A DNA stretch of 64,000 bases from Paracrocinitomix mangrovi (lineage in GTDB: Bacteria; Bacteroidota; Bacteroidia; Flavobacteriales_D; Crocinitomicaceae): positions 930,001-994,000 of the forward strand of contig NZ_CP091819.1 in the NCBI RefSeq assembly GCF_019740355.2, given 5' to 3'. This document shows positions 1 to 8,548 of this stretch, one piece after another (the first letter of the stretch is position 1; every line of letters begins with the position of its first letter). The notes beneath the pieces are model-generated. The model was not told the DNA's origin, searched no databases, and worked only from the letters and a program-made list of their open reading frames with translations. Made by a program: the position numbers and the translations under genes.

Positions 1-1
1 T

Positions 2-499
2 TCTTTATGGTTTGGTTTGTTTCCTAGATGGTTCAAATTTGGTGTAGAATGCACTACAAATAATGACACAATATTCTATAGTAAAGATAATAAACCATTA
101 GCGCGAGCTAAATTCATAAATGATACTTTGGTTTTGAGCCTATTAGAAACAAATTTACACACAGTTGATTCTTATGTCAGAACCGAGCTTGATGTAGAGG
201 TAAAGAAATTGCTCATTGAGAATAGAATCAATTGGGAATTATTTGCTTTTATATGGGAGTTAAATCAACCTCAGAATATGCCTGATGTTGTATGTGACAT
301 GCACGTACCAGAACAACTTGATCTGAGAACTGATAATAATTCATCAATCATTTACGATCAAAATGTACTTTTATACCTGACACCAACAGATACAATTGGA
401 TTTTCCTTTGTATCTAATTCTGGTAACAATTTGGAATTACTTCATCACTGCTCGGATATGCTCGGTTTACATACATTGAGATACACAAAAGCAAATTAG
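2..499 (+). CDS. Hypothetical protein, 5' end outside window
   Basis: The frame is open to the first bases of the window, so the N-terminus is missing; about 165 residues are visible. They show no signal peptide, membrane segment or motif that I recognise. The gene ends 26 bases before the left core of attC-1, so it is the cargo of the first visible cassette, whose left border lies upstream. A TTG at 17 could be used as a start but there is no reason to prefer it over an upstream one. No function is proposed. Confidence 0.6.
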   Translation, partial: SLWFGLFPRWFKFGVECTTNNDTIFYSKDNKPLARAKFINDTLVLSLLETNLHTVDSYVRTELDVEVKKLLIENRINWELFAFIWELNQPQNMPDVVCDMHVPEQLDLRTDNNSSIIYDQNVLLYLTPTDTIGFSFVSNSGNNLELLHHCSDMLGLHTLRYTKAN

Positions 500-524
500 T
501 TAGTCCTGTTAAGTGAAAAACTGT

Positions 525-733
525 TTATAACATAATAGCTAAAGCCAACGTCCGCCCCTTGGCCGGCCATCTTCTCACACATTTCTTGTCCATAGTCCTG
601 TGCTGTCATCATCAACTTCGCCAAGGTTACGTTGATTCAAAACGGTTGGACAGCCATCCCGAGGACTCGGGAGGGGTTTTGGCCACCGAACATCAAGACG
701 GCATAAATGCCTAACTTTACCCAAACGTTATGA
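525..733 (+). repeat. attC-1 (cassette recombination site), unusually long
   Basis: Left core TTATAAC (525-531), then arm TAGCTAAAGCC and ACGTCC; right side CCTAACTTTACCCAAAC and core GTTATGA (727-733). The 209-base element has a GC-rich loop with GGCCGGCC, a CCCGAG/CTCGGG hairpin (about 659-673) and a TTTTGGCCACC counterpart, so the loop itself can fold. It is the longest site in the array. Confidence 0.75.
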
Positions 734-742
734 AGCATTAAA

Positions 743-1075
743 ATGCAAGATAAAGGGAAGTCAAAATACGGTTTGGAAAAAATTATTAAGAATTACTCTT
801 CAATCACCGAAGAGAATGTAATTGAATTTATTCAAAAGCTTAAATTGCATGGGGCAGGTTTTCTAGAAACAATAAAAATAATCCGAGAGATGTGTGGCTA
901 TTCTTTAATCGAAATTCAAAAGCACATGCAGGAATCTGGTGTTTGGAACAATGAATTAGAAACAACTGCTGAAATGGAGCAAGAATTTATGCGAATAGCA
1001 GCTAAAGATGCTGAAAATGTAGTTACGGACTTAGATGGGAATATAATCTCTCTGACAAAGAGTTCAAAAAAGTAA
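743..1075 (+). CDS. Hypothetical cassette protein, 110 aa
   Basis: A small soluble protein, Lys/Glu-rich, mostly predicted helix, starting 10 bases after the right core of attC-1. Residues about 44-63 (ETIKIIREMCGYSLIEIQ) resemble the helix-turn motif of ribosomal L7/L12-type C-terminal domains (LRExTGLSLxEAK), but this is only a pattern likeness and no function follows from it. The stop is 49 bases before attC-2. It has no signal peptide, unlike most neighbours. Confidence 0.7.
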   Translation: MQDKGKSKYGLEKIIKNYSSITEENVIEFIQKLKLHGAGFLETIKIIREMCGYSLIEIQKHMQESGVWNNELETTAEMEQEFMRIAAKDAENVVTDLDGNIISLTKSSKK

Positions 1076-1123
1076 GATAAGTTATTGTCTACAAAAAGTA
1101 ATCCTGCACAAACAGAAAACGCC

Positions 1124-1261
1124 ACCTAACACAATAGGTAAAGCACATGTCCTTCCCTTTTTTGCCAGCACTCCCGATAGCTATCGGGATCGCACGCAAT
1201 TCAACTTCAGTAAAACCTTCGTTGAACAAAGTAAATTGCTAGCTTTAGTCAAACGTTATAA
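1124..1261 (+). repeat. attC-2, group A loop
   Basis: Left core ACCTAAC (1124-1130), arm ATAGGTAAAGC, then ATGTCC; right arm GCTAGCTTTAGTCAAAC and core GTTATAA (1255-1261). The loop holds a perfect 16-base palindrome CCCGATAGCTATCGGG (1173-1188) and a second stem TTCAAC/GTTGAA. This is the best-preserved member of the long, palindrome-containing group. Confidence 0.85.
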
Positions 1262-1292
1262 ACCATTGGCAACTAGGGAAGAGAATTTAAGA

Positions 1293-1487
1293 ATGATTAA
1301 ATTATATGGCATAAGCTTGATTTGTCTCTCTTTCTTCATAATCTTAATGATTTATGGAGGTAATCATGAACACCTCATATTTCGTGCTCATATGTTAGAA
1401 GATTGGATTCTGTATGGTGCATCTTTATTATCGTTTATTTTTGGAATTCTTCTATTAATTAAGGCATTCAAAGCCAATAAAAAATAG
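1293..1487 (+). CDS. Small two-helix membrane protein, 64 aa
   Basis: Two hydrophobic segments, about residues 4-21 and 39-58, joined by a short polar loop with two histidines (GGNHEHL), and a basic tail (KAFKANKK). The frame is open upstream to a TTG inside the right arm of attC-2, but the ATG at 1293 lies after the core and gives a start right before the first helix, so I choose it. It is followed 9 bases later by the next gene with no attC between, so the two form one two-gene cassette. Family not recognised. Confidence 0.6.
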   Translation: MIKLYGISLICLSFFIILMIYGGNHEHLIFRAHMLEDWILYGASLLSFIFGILLLIKAFKANKK

Positions 1488-1496
1488 TAACCAAAA

Positions 1497-1931
1497 ATGA
1501 ACAATTTCAAAAATCCACATAGAAGTCCTAAAGAAGCTTGGACAACAACCCAAGAAGGAATAGATCTGGTTTATCCAATTTTTCATCATGACACGACCAT
1601 AGTACATGATCCTATAATTAAGCGAAATGTTAAAGAGGTTTGCGGAGATATTGACTTCTGGAGCTGGGACGGAAATGAAAATGACAGATTCGTTGATAGT
1701 ACTGGAAAAGTATTCCTTTCCAAGAACGAAAAATCTGGAATCTGGGCTTCTGGTCAATTTCCAGCGGAAGTTGAACGAACCATGGACATTTCAGAAATCA
1801 AAGGAATTATGAAAATGGGAATTGACACTAACAAATCGAACATTAAAGAAGATTCAGATTTATTAAAACTTGAACTTGATAAGCTTGAATCTATTCAGGA
1901 AGTTTTGTTGCTATGCGCCAGGTACTTTTGA
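1497..1931 (+). CDS. Hypothetical cassette protein, 144 aa
   Basis: A soluble protein with an aromatic and acidic middle (CGDIDFWSWDGNENDRF, residues about 48-64) and a C-terminal Lys/Leu-rich helix. No signal peptide and no recognised family. It is the second gene of a cassette shared with the small membrane protein just upstream, so a joint role is possible but unproven. The stop lies 7 bases before the left core of attC-3. Confidence 0.65.
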   Translation: MNNFKNPHRSPKEAWTTTQEGIDLVYPIFHHDTTIVHDPIIKRNVKEVCGDIDFWSWDGNENDRFVDSTGKVFLSKNEKSGIWASGQFPAEVERTMDISEIKGIMKMGIDTNKSNIKEDSDLLKLELDKLESIQEVLLLCARYF

Positions 1932-1938
1932 AAAATGC

Positions 1939-2073
1939 ATATAATTCAGTAAGCAAAGCTCACGTCCGACACTTGTCTATCTCTCCCGATAGCTATCAGG
2001 ATCGCACTAAATTCAACTTCAATAAAACTTTCGTTGAACAAAGTAAATTGCTCGTTTTATGTAAATGTTAACA
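1939..2073 (+). repeat. attC-3, group A loop
   Basis: Left core degenerate (ATATAAT, 1939-1945), arm AGTAAGCAAAGC and CACGTCCGAC; loop with CCCGATAGCTATCAGG, the attC-2 palindrome with one mismatch; right part GTTGAACAAAGTAAATTGC and core GTTAACA (2067-2073). Confidence 0.7.
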
Positions 2074-2123
2074 TCAATTACAAAAAGAATTGTCACGTTT
2101 TAATTATTTTAAGTTAAAAAGGT

Positions 2124-3083
2124 ATGCGTTTGATACTCACTATTAATCTAATTTTTGGTTTAAGCTCATTCAATTGTTTTTGCCAAAAAGAATTTAATTT
2201 CGATCAATTGAAATCAAATGCAACAGAGAAGATTATTAACATCCGATATTCTTTTGATTCTTTGATTGTAGATTCAATTAAGGAAAAATCAAGATTCATC
2301 ACTTACATTTATCAATATCCCAATGGACAAAAGGCTTACCTCACAGAGTTTAAATCTCCAAGAACTGGCTTAAACCATAAGGAAATTCAATTTAAAACGC
2401 ACTTTGGTAAAGACTCAATAATTTATGATTCCGTGTCTAATGGTTCCTTTCAAATTTTTGAACATAAGTATGACAGTCTTAATAGAGAAATACAATACCA
2501 TTGGAAAGTAATCAATGAAAATGACACAACTATTAATTCGAAGTATTACAACTACATTGACGAAATTAAATTTGGCAAAAAAACAACCATAAAAAACGCA
2601 TACAAAGTGTACTCTGATCATGAAAAAAAGGACAGCAGTTATTTTGGTAAAGCAATTACTTTGTTTCGCAGGAATGGAAGAGAAAAGGTTTACTACACCT
2701 TGAATTCAAAAGGATACAAAGGATGGCTAACAGAATTTAATTATTCTAGAAAGTTTACAAAATTAACCCATTACATTGATAATTCAGATGGGACAGGTCT
2801 AGAAGAGTTTTGGGTTGAATATATCGGAAATGATTTTGAGATTGACTGTATTAAAAGAGAGGTAATTCAATTTCCAACTATTAAATTGGAAAATATACGT
2901 CAAACGTTGCTCAATTTAATGCTCCAATATCATTCTTGGCTACAAGACTCAAAATGTTATGATACTGAACTCAAATTGTTTTCTGCTGACAAAAGAAATT
3001 TTCTTTACATCTATTTTGACAATGGAAATTATAACAATCGATATTCAGGAGATTTGATTTTGGAATTTGTTGTTAAAAACTGA
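2124..3083 (+). CDS. Secreted protein with sequence-repeat character, 319 aa
   Basis: Starts with a signal peptide ending near CFCQ (residues about 1-21), so the product should be exported across the inner membrane. The mature part has short segments of the type YPNGQKAYLTEF, which resemble MORN/YD-type repeats found in many Bacteroidota secreted proteins of unknown role; the N-terminal MRLIL start and general make-up resemble the 307-residue cassette protein at 18408. The start lies 51 bases after attC-3. No attC with both arms follows; only a right-arm remnant near 3218. Function unknown. Confidence 0.7.
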   Translation: MRLILTINLIFGLSSFNCFCQKEFNFDQLKSNATEKIINIRYSFDSLIVDSIKEKSRFITYIYQYPNGQKAYLTEFKSPRTGLNHKEIQFKTHFGKDSIIYDSVSNGSFQIFEHKYDSLNREIQYHWKVINENDTTINSKYYNYIDEIKFGKKTTIKNAYKVYSDHEKKDSSYFGKAITLFRRNGREKVYYTLNSKGYKGWLTEFNYSRKFTKLTHYIDNSDGTGLEEFWVEYIGNDFEIDCIKREVIQFPTIKLENIRQTLLNLMLQYHSWLQDSKCYDTELKLFSADKRNFLYIYFDNGNYNNRYSGDLILEFVVKN

Positions 3084-3217
3084 TGTGATGAATAAAAGAT
3101 TTATTTGAATATAGGCAGTCCAACTTTTCATATTTAAAGCATCTACAAATGTGATTATATACTTACCTTTAAATAGGTATTTTCTAGCATATTTAACCTT
3201 CTGGTTGAGTAGGTGTA

Positions 3218-3245
3218 AATAGCTAACTTTACTTGAAAATTTAGT
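3218..3245 (+). repeat. Right-arm attC remnant
   Basis: AATAGCTAACTTTACTTGAAA resembles the attC right arm, including TAACTTTA at 3224-3231, but the left arm and right GTTRRRY core are missing. It lies 10 bases before the next start codon, where a right arm would be expected. Confidence 0.35.
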
Positions 3246-3254
3246 GCAAGTAAT

Positions 3255-3776
3255 ATGAATTCAATGTTATCGAAAAAAAATTCATTTAAAAGTTTAATAA
3301 AATGGAGCCCGACTTTATTTTTTATCTGCTTATTTGCATGCCATATTAATCAAGATCCTAGGAATAAAAGCAAATCAAGCACACTTCATCTAAAGAAATT
3401 GAATTTGAAATTAGAGAGTCATTTCAAAAATGGAAATTATATTATATCAGTACATGACAGTGTTAGAAACAACTTGAAAGAACGATTCACCGCTCTAAAA
3501 GACTCTTCAGCATTTATGAATGATACAGTTGATTTGAAGTCTGTAGATTCATATTGGACTAAAAGGCATATCAACAGAGTTCTGCGTGAATGTATTGAAT
3601 TGAATAAAGCTCGGATATATTCAATCTCCGAATCGAGATATATTTATAATTTGAACAGGATCGTTTCCAAATCAAAATTTAACGAAGTGCACAATAGTTA
3701 TTTATATGCAAATGTCGAAAATGGAGATACAATTCTTTTCTCTTATTCTTTTGATCAAGGAACTTTCCCTTTTTAA
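3255..3776 (+). CDS. Lipoprotein, 173 aa, unknown function
   Basis: N-terminal signal with a lipobox LFAC, the lipid-bearing Cys being about residue 29; a second ATG three codons in (3264) would shorten it to the usual length. The rest is a Lys/Ser-rich periplasmic or surface-facing domain without a recognised motif. The next gene starts 31 bases downstream with no attC between, so both may belong to one cassette that ends at attC-4. Confidence 0.7.
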   Translation: MNSMLSKKNSFKSLIKWSPTLFFICLFACHINQDPRNKSKSSTLHLKKLNLKLESHFKNGNYIISVHDSVRNNLKERFTALKDSSAFMNDTVDLKSVDSYWTKRHINRVLRECIELNKARIYSISESRYIYNLNRIVSKSKFNEVHNSYLYANVENGDTILFSYSFDQGTFPF

Positions 3777-3806
3777 CTAAAAAGCAATAAACAATATAAA
3801 TATTAA

Positions 3807-4028
3807 ATGAATTACGACAAAGTAATTAAGCATTGTGATGAGTGCTGTAGTGAATACTTCAGATATGCTTCTCAAATGGAAACTATGTGTCCTGAATGCT
3901 CACACTTTCTTTACGGATATGAGAACTGCGAACATGAATTTGTAAACAAAAGATGTGTCAAGTGTTATTGGAACGGACAACACTCCGAATACGTTTTGAA
4001 TCTTATAAATAAGTCCAACGAAATATAA
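3807..4028 (+). CDS. Small Cys-rich zinc-ribbon-like protein, 73 aa
   Basis: Three CxxC-type pairs are visible (CDEC near residue 10, CPEC near 28, CVKC near 51) plus a further Cys/His pair (NCEHEF), which is the layout of a double zinc ribbon. The product should be cytoplasmic. Its stop codon TAA (4026-4028) lies inside the left core ATATAAT of attC-4, so the reading frame ends flush with the recombination site. Target or partner unknown; zinc binding is inferred from cysteine spacing only. Confidence 0.65.
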   Translation: MNYDKVIKHCDECCSEYFRYASQMETMCPECSHFLYGYENCEHEFVNKRCVKCYWNGQHSEYVLNLINKSNEI

Positions 4029-4180
4029 TGCAGTAAGCAAAGCTCACGTCCGACACTTGTCTACTCTCCAGATAGCTATCGGGATGCGCCCATTTGGCCT
4101 ACGCACTTCACGACGGCATTCTACTTCAGCTGCGCTTCCGTAGAATACGGTAAATGCCTAACTTTGCTTAAACGTTATGC
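4023..4180 (+). repeat. attC-4, groups A and B mixed loop
   Basis: Left core ATATAAT (4023-4029) containing the stop of the upstream gene, arm AGTAAGCAAAGC, loop with CCAGATAGCTATCGGG (palindrome, one mismatch) and then ACGACGGCATTCTACTTCAGC, right part TAACTTTGCTTAAAC and core GTTATGC (4174-4180). The first half matches attC-3 and the second half matches attC-7 and attC-12, so it looks like a hybrid site. Confidence 0.75.
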
Positions 4181-4223
4181 AACACAGTAATACTATTCAA
4201 GTAGTTATTTTGAAATCAATCAT

Positions 4224-5450
4224 ATGAAAAATTATATTCTAATTCTCACTGTGGTCTTTAGACTGACATCATGTGTATCAGATTCAGATAACTCAGAAGG
4301 CAATTCAAACGACAGTAAGAAACAAGCACAGAAAGAATTCTTTGACAATGTCTTTAATGACGATCAAATTGAAACACAAGTCTACACTATAGACGGAAAC
4401 TCCGATACTACATTGATTTGTAAAAATGGGTCAAAGCTTAGGATTTACAAAGAATCATTAATCTTAAATGGTGAAGACTATGAAGGTGAAATTGAGATTC
4501 ATTTCAAAGAGGCTCTAGAACCTATTGACTTTGTTATGGGTAATTTGACAACTGTATCTAATATAGGTAACCTTCAAAGTGGAGGCATGGTGTTTTTCGA
4601 AGCATATGCGGGTGATCAAATATTGCATATCAATACTGATGCTCCAGTTGGAGTAATTGTCCCTTGTGAACAAGTAGATGAAGCCATGACTACATGGCAC
4701 GGAAATAGAAATGATGATAGCGTTATGGAATGGAGTCAAGATGAACGTATGCTCAATAATGATGTTGAAGACTTGAATTTAGCTTGGACAAGGGTATTGT
4801 ACTGGCATCACAACTATGATGAAGATGAGTATAGCGAATTGGAGAAGACCTATGGAGACAGTATTAACAACTTTTTTTGGGATGTCAATAGTGTAGAAGG
4901 AAACAAGCTTGAGATTGAGGGCTGTGTAATTGAAATCATGAGAAAAGAAACCAAACTAGACTCTGTAGAATTGGAAGATTGGGCAGGAGGTATTTTTCTA
5001 TCTGAATTAATGAATGTGGGCAATGTAAATGAATTTAAAGAAGATCCAAATACAAGTTATTTGTTCACTTTGAATGATATAGGTTGGGCTAATATTGATA
5101 GACTATTCACTGATCCTAGATCTGAAAAAGTAGAACTTTTTACCTCAGTTGAGAATGAGGAAAATTATGATTTTGTCTATTCCACTTTGATGTTAAAAAA
5201 TGAATCAATGTATTTACCTGGATATCAAATGGAGGACAATACCTTCGGATTTACACACTACGACACTGAAAAACCGATACTACCTATTGGTGCAGAAGCC
5301 ATTGTATTGTGTACAGCCTACAAAGATGGAGTGCCGCATTATGATTACAAGAAATTTGATATTCAGAAAGAGCAAAAGATCAATTTGAAGCTAAAACCTT
5401 CAGAAATGGATGCCATGAAATCACAGTTGAAAGAATTGATGGAATCCTAG
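4224..5450 (+). CDS. Large lipoprotein, 408 aa, unknown function
   Basis: Lipobox RLTSC with the lipid-bearing Cys at residue 17, followed by a Ser/Asn/Asp-rich linker typical of Bacteroidota surface lipoproteins. The mature domain is acidic, with beta-rich segments (about residues 60-150) around GNLTTVSNIG and QSGGMVFFEAYAG, a pattern I have seen in uncharacterised Bacteroidota exported proteins but cannot name. No catalytic motif is visible. No attC follows it; a 179-base non-coding gap leads to the next gene. Confidence 0.7.
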   Translation: MKNYILILTVVFRLTSCVSDSDNSEGNSNDSKKQAQKEFFDNVFNDDQIETQVYTIDGNSDTTLICKNGSKLRIYKESLILNGEDYEGEIEIHFKEALEPIDFVMGNLTTVSNIGNLQSGGMVFFEAYAGDQILHINTDAPVGVIVPCEQVDEAMTTWHGNRNDDSVMEWSQDERMLNNDVEDLNLAWTRVLYWHHNYDEDEYSELEKTYGDSINNFFWDVNSVEGNKLEIEGCVIEIMRKETKLDSVELEDWAGGIFLSELMNVGNVNEFKEDPNTSYLFTLNDIGWANIDRLFTDPRSEKVELFTSVENEENYDFVYSTLMLKNESMYLPGYQMEDNTFGFTHYDTEKPILPIGAEAIVLCTAYKDGVPHYDYKKFDIQKEQKINLKLKPSEMDAMKSQLKELMES

Positions 5451-5629
5451 AAACCGTAAAAGACAATCCTGAAGAATTTAGGCTTAAATTATAAATTACC
5501 CCCCGTTCACGCGGATTTGACTTAAGTAACTAAAAGAATATTTCTCATTTATATTTGAGACCACTAATAGAAGTCAAATCATGAAATGTTATTTATTACC
5601 TAATCGTATCTTTAAAATTCTATATAGAA

Positions 5630-6211
5630 GTGAAGAATAAATTTTACCCAAAGGTTATTCTGGCAGCTTCATTATTATCACTAATGCAGATAGCTTGTAA
5701 TGGTAATGAATCAGCCACTGTAGCGATAAATAATGTTGACAGAGTAAATGTTGACTCATGTGATGAAGATTTTATACAAGCAATTGAATTGATTAAATCA
5801 GATTCTCCTTTTTTGTTTGTAGAACCTTTACTGAATGTGTTCCACAAAAAATTAGACACAAATAGAATTTGGAAAAACAAAGGTTTAGACAGTATTTTCA
5901 CTGATAATGATCTGTACTATTTACACGAAAAAGAATGGAATATTAACACGGCTTGTTATCCCATGTTTGAATTTACTTCAATTGATTCAGCAAAGTCAAG
6001 GATAGATCAATTTCTCAATGACAATAATTACCATGGTAATACCACCTATTATAGTGTATCAAAACCTATCAAATCATTGGATGGTAATTATCTTTTAATT
6101 GAAATGGACAAACATTGCTATGGCCTTTGTGGAATGGGAGAAACATTTCTCTTTCAAAAAACGCATGAAGGCTGGAAGAAGGTTTGGGAAGTATTTAGAT
6201 GGATTAGTTAG
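5630..6211 (+). CDS. Lipoprotein, 193 aa, unknown function
   Basis: GTG start chosen because it gives a complete lipoprotein signal (basic N-terminus, hydrophobic stretch, MQIAC with Cys at residue 23) and no in-frame ATG lies before it. The mature part is acidic with four further cysteines, two of them near the C-terminus (HCYGLCGMG), and ends in a Trp-rich beta segment. No recognised family. No attC-like element is visible between this gene and either neighbour. Confidence 0.6.
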   Translation: MKNKFYPKVILAASLLSLMQIACNGNESATVAINNVDRVNVDSCDEDFIQAIELIKSDSPFLFVEPLLNVFHKKLDTNRIWKNKGLDSIFTDNDLYYLHEKEWNINTACYPMFEFTSIDSAKSRIDQFLNDNNYHGNTTYYSVSKPIKSLDGNYLLIEMDKHCYGLCGMGETFLFQKTHEGWKKVWEVFRWIS

Positions 6212-6374
6212 TTTCATTGAAATTTCATCACTAATCTTTTGATGGTGGCCGTTTCATATATTTATTGCGGAAAATACGGTAATCAAATACAGTTCTGCCA
6301 ATTCTCCTTTTTATTTGCGATATTGAGGTGGATAAAGTGCATGGGGTGCTTTATTCGTAAATTAGATACAATTA

Positions 6375-7043
6375 ATGTCTTCAGCTCTAGCACATTATAT
6401 CTTCATGCATTACTCAAGGTATTTCACCAAACCTGAAGGTAGAGCATACAACCATTGGATTGCAAACGAAAAAGTAAATGCATTTGAAAATCAAGAGGTA
6501 AGAAGAAAAATGTACATCAGCAAGGGCATCATCTCTGAAGATCCAGAGGTTTTAGAATTACTTAGGGAAGGATTTGATCAATTCAAATTGAACACTGCAA
6601 AGCGAATCCTCAATGAGCATTCGAAAAATGTTTTTTTGAATTACTGTCCTAAATGTGGGGGACTTGCTAGAACTCCTAAAGCTCGTCAATGCAGACATTG
6701 CGGACATAAATGGCACGATCAAGTTGTCGGACAAATCATAACACATGAATTTTTAAGCACATCTGAAAAAGGATTGATTCTGGACTGTCAAATTTTCAAA
6801 GGTGAAGTCGAAATAGGTGATTGGATTGAATTCTACGAATTTGATTTAAATGAAAAAGGACTTGTAGAGCATGTCGGTGTGGTTAATCTTGAACCATCCA
6901 AAGATGGAGTAAATCGCCAAGTTATTAGGATTTCAGGATTATCTGATTTCGCAGAGTCATTACTGTTGGCCAATCAGTATTCCAAACTTCTAGAAGTATT
7001 GCGTGAGAAAACTGATGCTAACAAATTAGCTAAAGCTAAATAG
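6375..7043 (+). CDS. Zinc-ribbon protein with C-terminal beta domain, 222 aa
   Basis: Central zinc ribbon: Cys91, Cys94, Cys106 and Cys109 (CPKC-x11-CRHC). The N-terminal 85 residues are helical with charged repeats (EDPEVLELLREGF). The C-terminal part (about 115-195: GEVEIGDWIEFYE, then GLVEHVGVV) reads like a small beta barrel of the EF-Tu domain-II kind, a weak likeness. The last residues ANKLAKAK are translated from the left arm of attC-5 (GCTAAC, then TAGCTAAAGC), so the gene fuses into its recombination site. Likely cytoplasmic; nucleic-acid or protein binding would be a guess. Confidence 0.65.
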   Translation: MSSALAHYIFMHYSRYFTKPEGRAYNHWIANEKVNAFENQEVRRKMYISKGIISEDPEVLELLREGFDQFKLNTAKRILNEHSKNVFLNYCPKCGGLARTPKARQCRHCGHKWHDQVVGQIITHEFLSTSEKGLILDCQIFKGEVEIGDWIEFYEFDLNEKGLVEHVGVVNLEPSKDGVNRQVIRISGLSDFAESLLLANQYSKLLEVLREKTDANKLAKAK

Positions 7044-7113
7044 GTCGACACGGTCGACTCTACCTCGCGCCCTAAAGCCGCATTAAATTATTAGCTTTAG
7101 CCAAACGTTAGGG
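7017..7113 (+). repeat. attC-5, overlapped by the upstream coding region
   Basis: Left core GCTAAC (7017-7022) and arm TTAGCTAAAGC are inside the 3' end of the upstream gene; loop has the palindromic GTCGACACGGTCGAC; right arm TTAGCTTTAGCCAAAC and core GTTAGGG (7107-7113). Confidence 0.75.
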
Positions 7114-7154
7114 TGCATTGTACCAGAATTGAATGATTACATTATAGAAATACA

Positions 7155-7670
7155 ATGAGGATAATTCAAATAACCTTTCTTCTTCTATGTACAACTTCAT
7201 TTTCACAAAAGGACACGAGTGCCTGTGAAGTTAAAAAGGTAAGATTCACGAATTTCGGAAAACAGAAAGGTTATTCAACAGAAAATCTAAAATCTGGACA
7301 AATATGGAGGCTTGCTGACGAATCATCTATAGACTCGCTTTGTCTTGATTCAACAAAATTTTCAAAAATCCCATTAAAAATTTGGGAAAATAGTAGCTGC
7401 AGAGACACAAGTTACATTGAGTGCGGCTACGATTTTGATGATGGATTATTATACTGTTATTTACTATTCGATTCTACAGGTTACTTTGAATTTCTCTGGT
7501 TAGAACAAAAAGGTGGATATGAGATAGCAAATCGAACAAGTACTGTCACCGTTTATGATGTAGAAGAAAGTGATAGGCTCATTATATATTGGACAATTGT
7601 CCCAAAATATCCTTTACCTAAAGAGCCTTACAGCAGGTTTCTTGTTATTGATCCGAAAAACGCACCCTAA
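7155..7670 (+). CDS. Secreted protein, 171 aa, unknown function
   Basis: Signal peptide (residues about 1-18, ending FSQ) and a mature domain with five cysteines that may form disulfides (for example CRDTSYIEC). The C-terminus has a proline-rich stretch (PKYPLPKEPYS). The stop codon TAA (7668-7670) is part of the left core CCCTAAC of attC-6. The start is 42 bases after the right core of attC-5. Family not recognised. Confidence 0.7.
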   Translation: MRIIQITFLLLCTTSFSQKDTSACEVKKVRFTNFGKQKGYSTENLKSGQIWRLADESSIDSLCLDSTKFSKIPLKIWENSSCRDTSYIECGYDFDDGLLYCYLLFDSTGYFEFLWLEQKGGYEIANRTSTVTVYDVEESDRLIIYWTIVPKYPLPKEPYSRFLVIDPKNAP

Positions 7671-7753
7671 CACAATAGCTAAAGCTAACGTCCTACCCAT
7701 GGCCGGCACACTTCACGTCGCATTAATTTGCTAGCTATACCTAAACGTTAGGG
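7665..7753 (+). repeat. attC-6, near-ideal site
   Basis: Cores CCCTAAC (7665-7671) and GTTAGGG (7747-7753) are perfect inverted repeats; inner arms ATAGCTAAAGC and GCTAGCTATACC pair imperfectly; loop contains GGCCGGCACACTTCACGTCGC. At 89 bases it is a compact, standard-looking attC. Confidence 0.9.
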
Positions 7754-7836
7754 ATAATTGCGATAATCACAAATCAGTACTTTAAAATGCGCGATTCAAT
7801 TATTATTAGATGATTGATTGTTTGAATTTTGTAATC

Positions 7837-8424
7837 ATGAAAAAGCTGATTATCTTTTCGTTATTACTTCAGTTTACTTCCGGGTATTCTCAAAAAAAAG
7901 ACAGTTGTCGCATTTCTCTTTTTGAAGGTGTCAATAATATTCTAATTGGTCAGACCACTTTAAATAAAATTAAAGAAGAATATTCTGGAATTAAAATTAT
8001 CAAAAGACGGCACAGGAGATCGGACATTAGTTCAAGGCTGATAGAAAAAATAGTTTTGATAGATAGCTTAGATCTTGAAATACACTTGAAAAAACAAAGT
8101 TTGAAAAATATTTATTGGGTGTATTCAATAAAAATTAAAGACAATTGTCAGTGCCGTACAGTTGACGGAATCGGTATAGGTTCAAGCCGAGATGACATAG
8201 GTAAAATATACCCATCTATTTTTACAGATCATACCAGTCGTGTAATTAAGTACCACTGGGGAAATGAAAAATCAACCCAATTTTCTATTTGGAAGGGTTC
8301 GTTTCATGTTTCATTTATTGATAAAGGTTGGGTGAATGCAGATCAGTTTGTTACTGAAGAAATCGAATTATATTATTCTGATTTAAGAATTGTAAATGCT
8401 TACAGGTTGAAAAACAAACCCTAA
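7837..8424 (+). CDS. Secreted protein, 195 aa, unknown function
   Basis: The ATG at 7837 is chosen over an in-frame ATG at 7810 because it begins a normal signal peptide (MKKLIIFSLLLQFTSGYSQ). The mature part carries four cysteines, two as CQC, and a glycine turn (DGIGIGSSRDDI) that recalls short repeats in Bacteroidota proteins that measure as about 60-residue beta-alpha units; no family can be named. The stop TAA (8422-8424) is inside the CCCTAAC core of attC-7. Confidence 0.65.
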   Translation: MKKLIIFSLLLQFTSGYSQKKDSCRISLFEGVNNILIGQTTLNKIKEEYSGIKIIKRRHRRSDISSRLIEKIVLIDSLDLEIHLKKQSLKNIYWVYSIKIKDNCQCRTVDGIGIGSSRDDIGKIYPSIFTDHTSRVIKYHWGNEKSTQFSIWKGSFHVSFIDKGWVNADQFVTEEIELYYSDLRIVNAYRLKNKP

Positions 8425-8539
8425 CATAATAGCTAAAGCTTTCGTCTGATAAATATCCACCGCTACTCAAGATGGCATCCTATTGCAGCTGCGCTTCCGT
8501 AGAATACGGTAAATGACTAACTTTGCTTAAACGTTAACA
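8419..8539 (+). repeat. attC-7, group B loop
   Basis: Left core CCCTAAC (8419-8425), arm ATAGCTAAAGC; loop with GATGGCAT, TATTGCAGCTGCGCTTCCG and TAGAATACGG; right part TAACTTTGCTTAAAC and core GTTAACA (8533-8539). The motif CTTC-N20-TAACTTTG lies in the right half. Confidence 0.85.
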
Positions 8540-8548
8540 AACATTGAC

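Noticed and set aside
1627-1812. Short frame within the gene at 1497-1931
   Set aside because: Overlaps fully with a better-supported gene and has no features.
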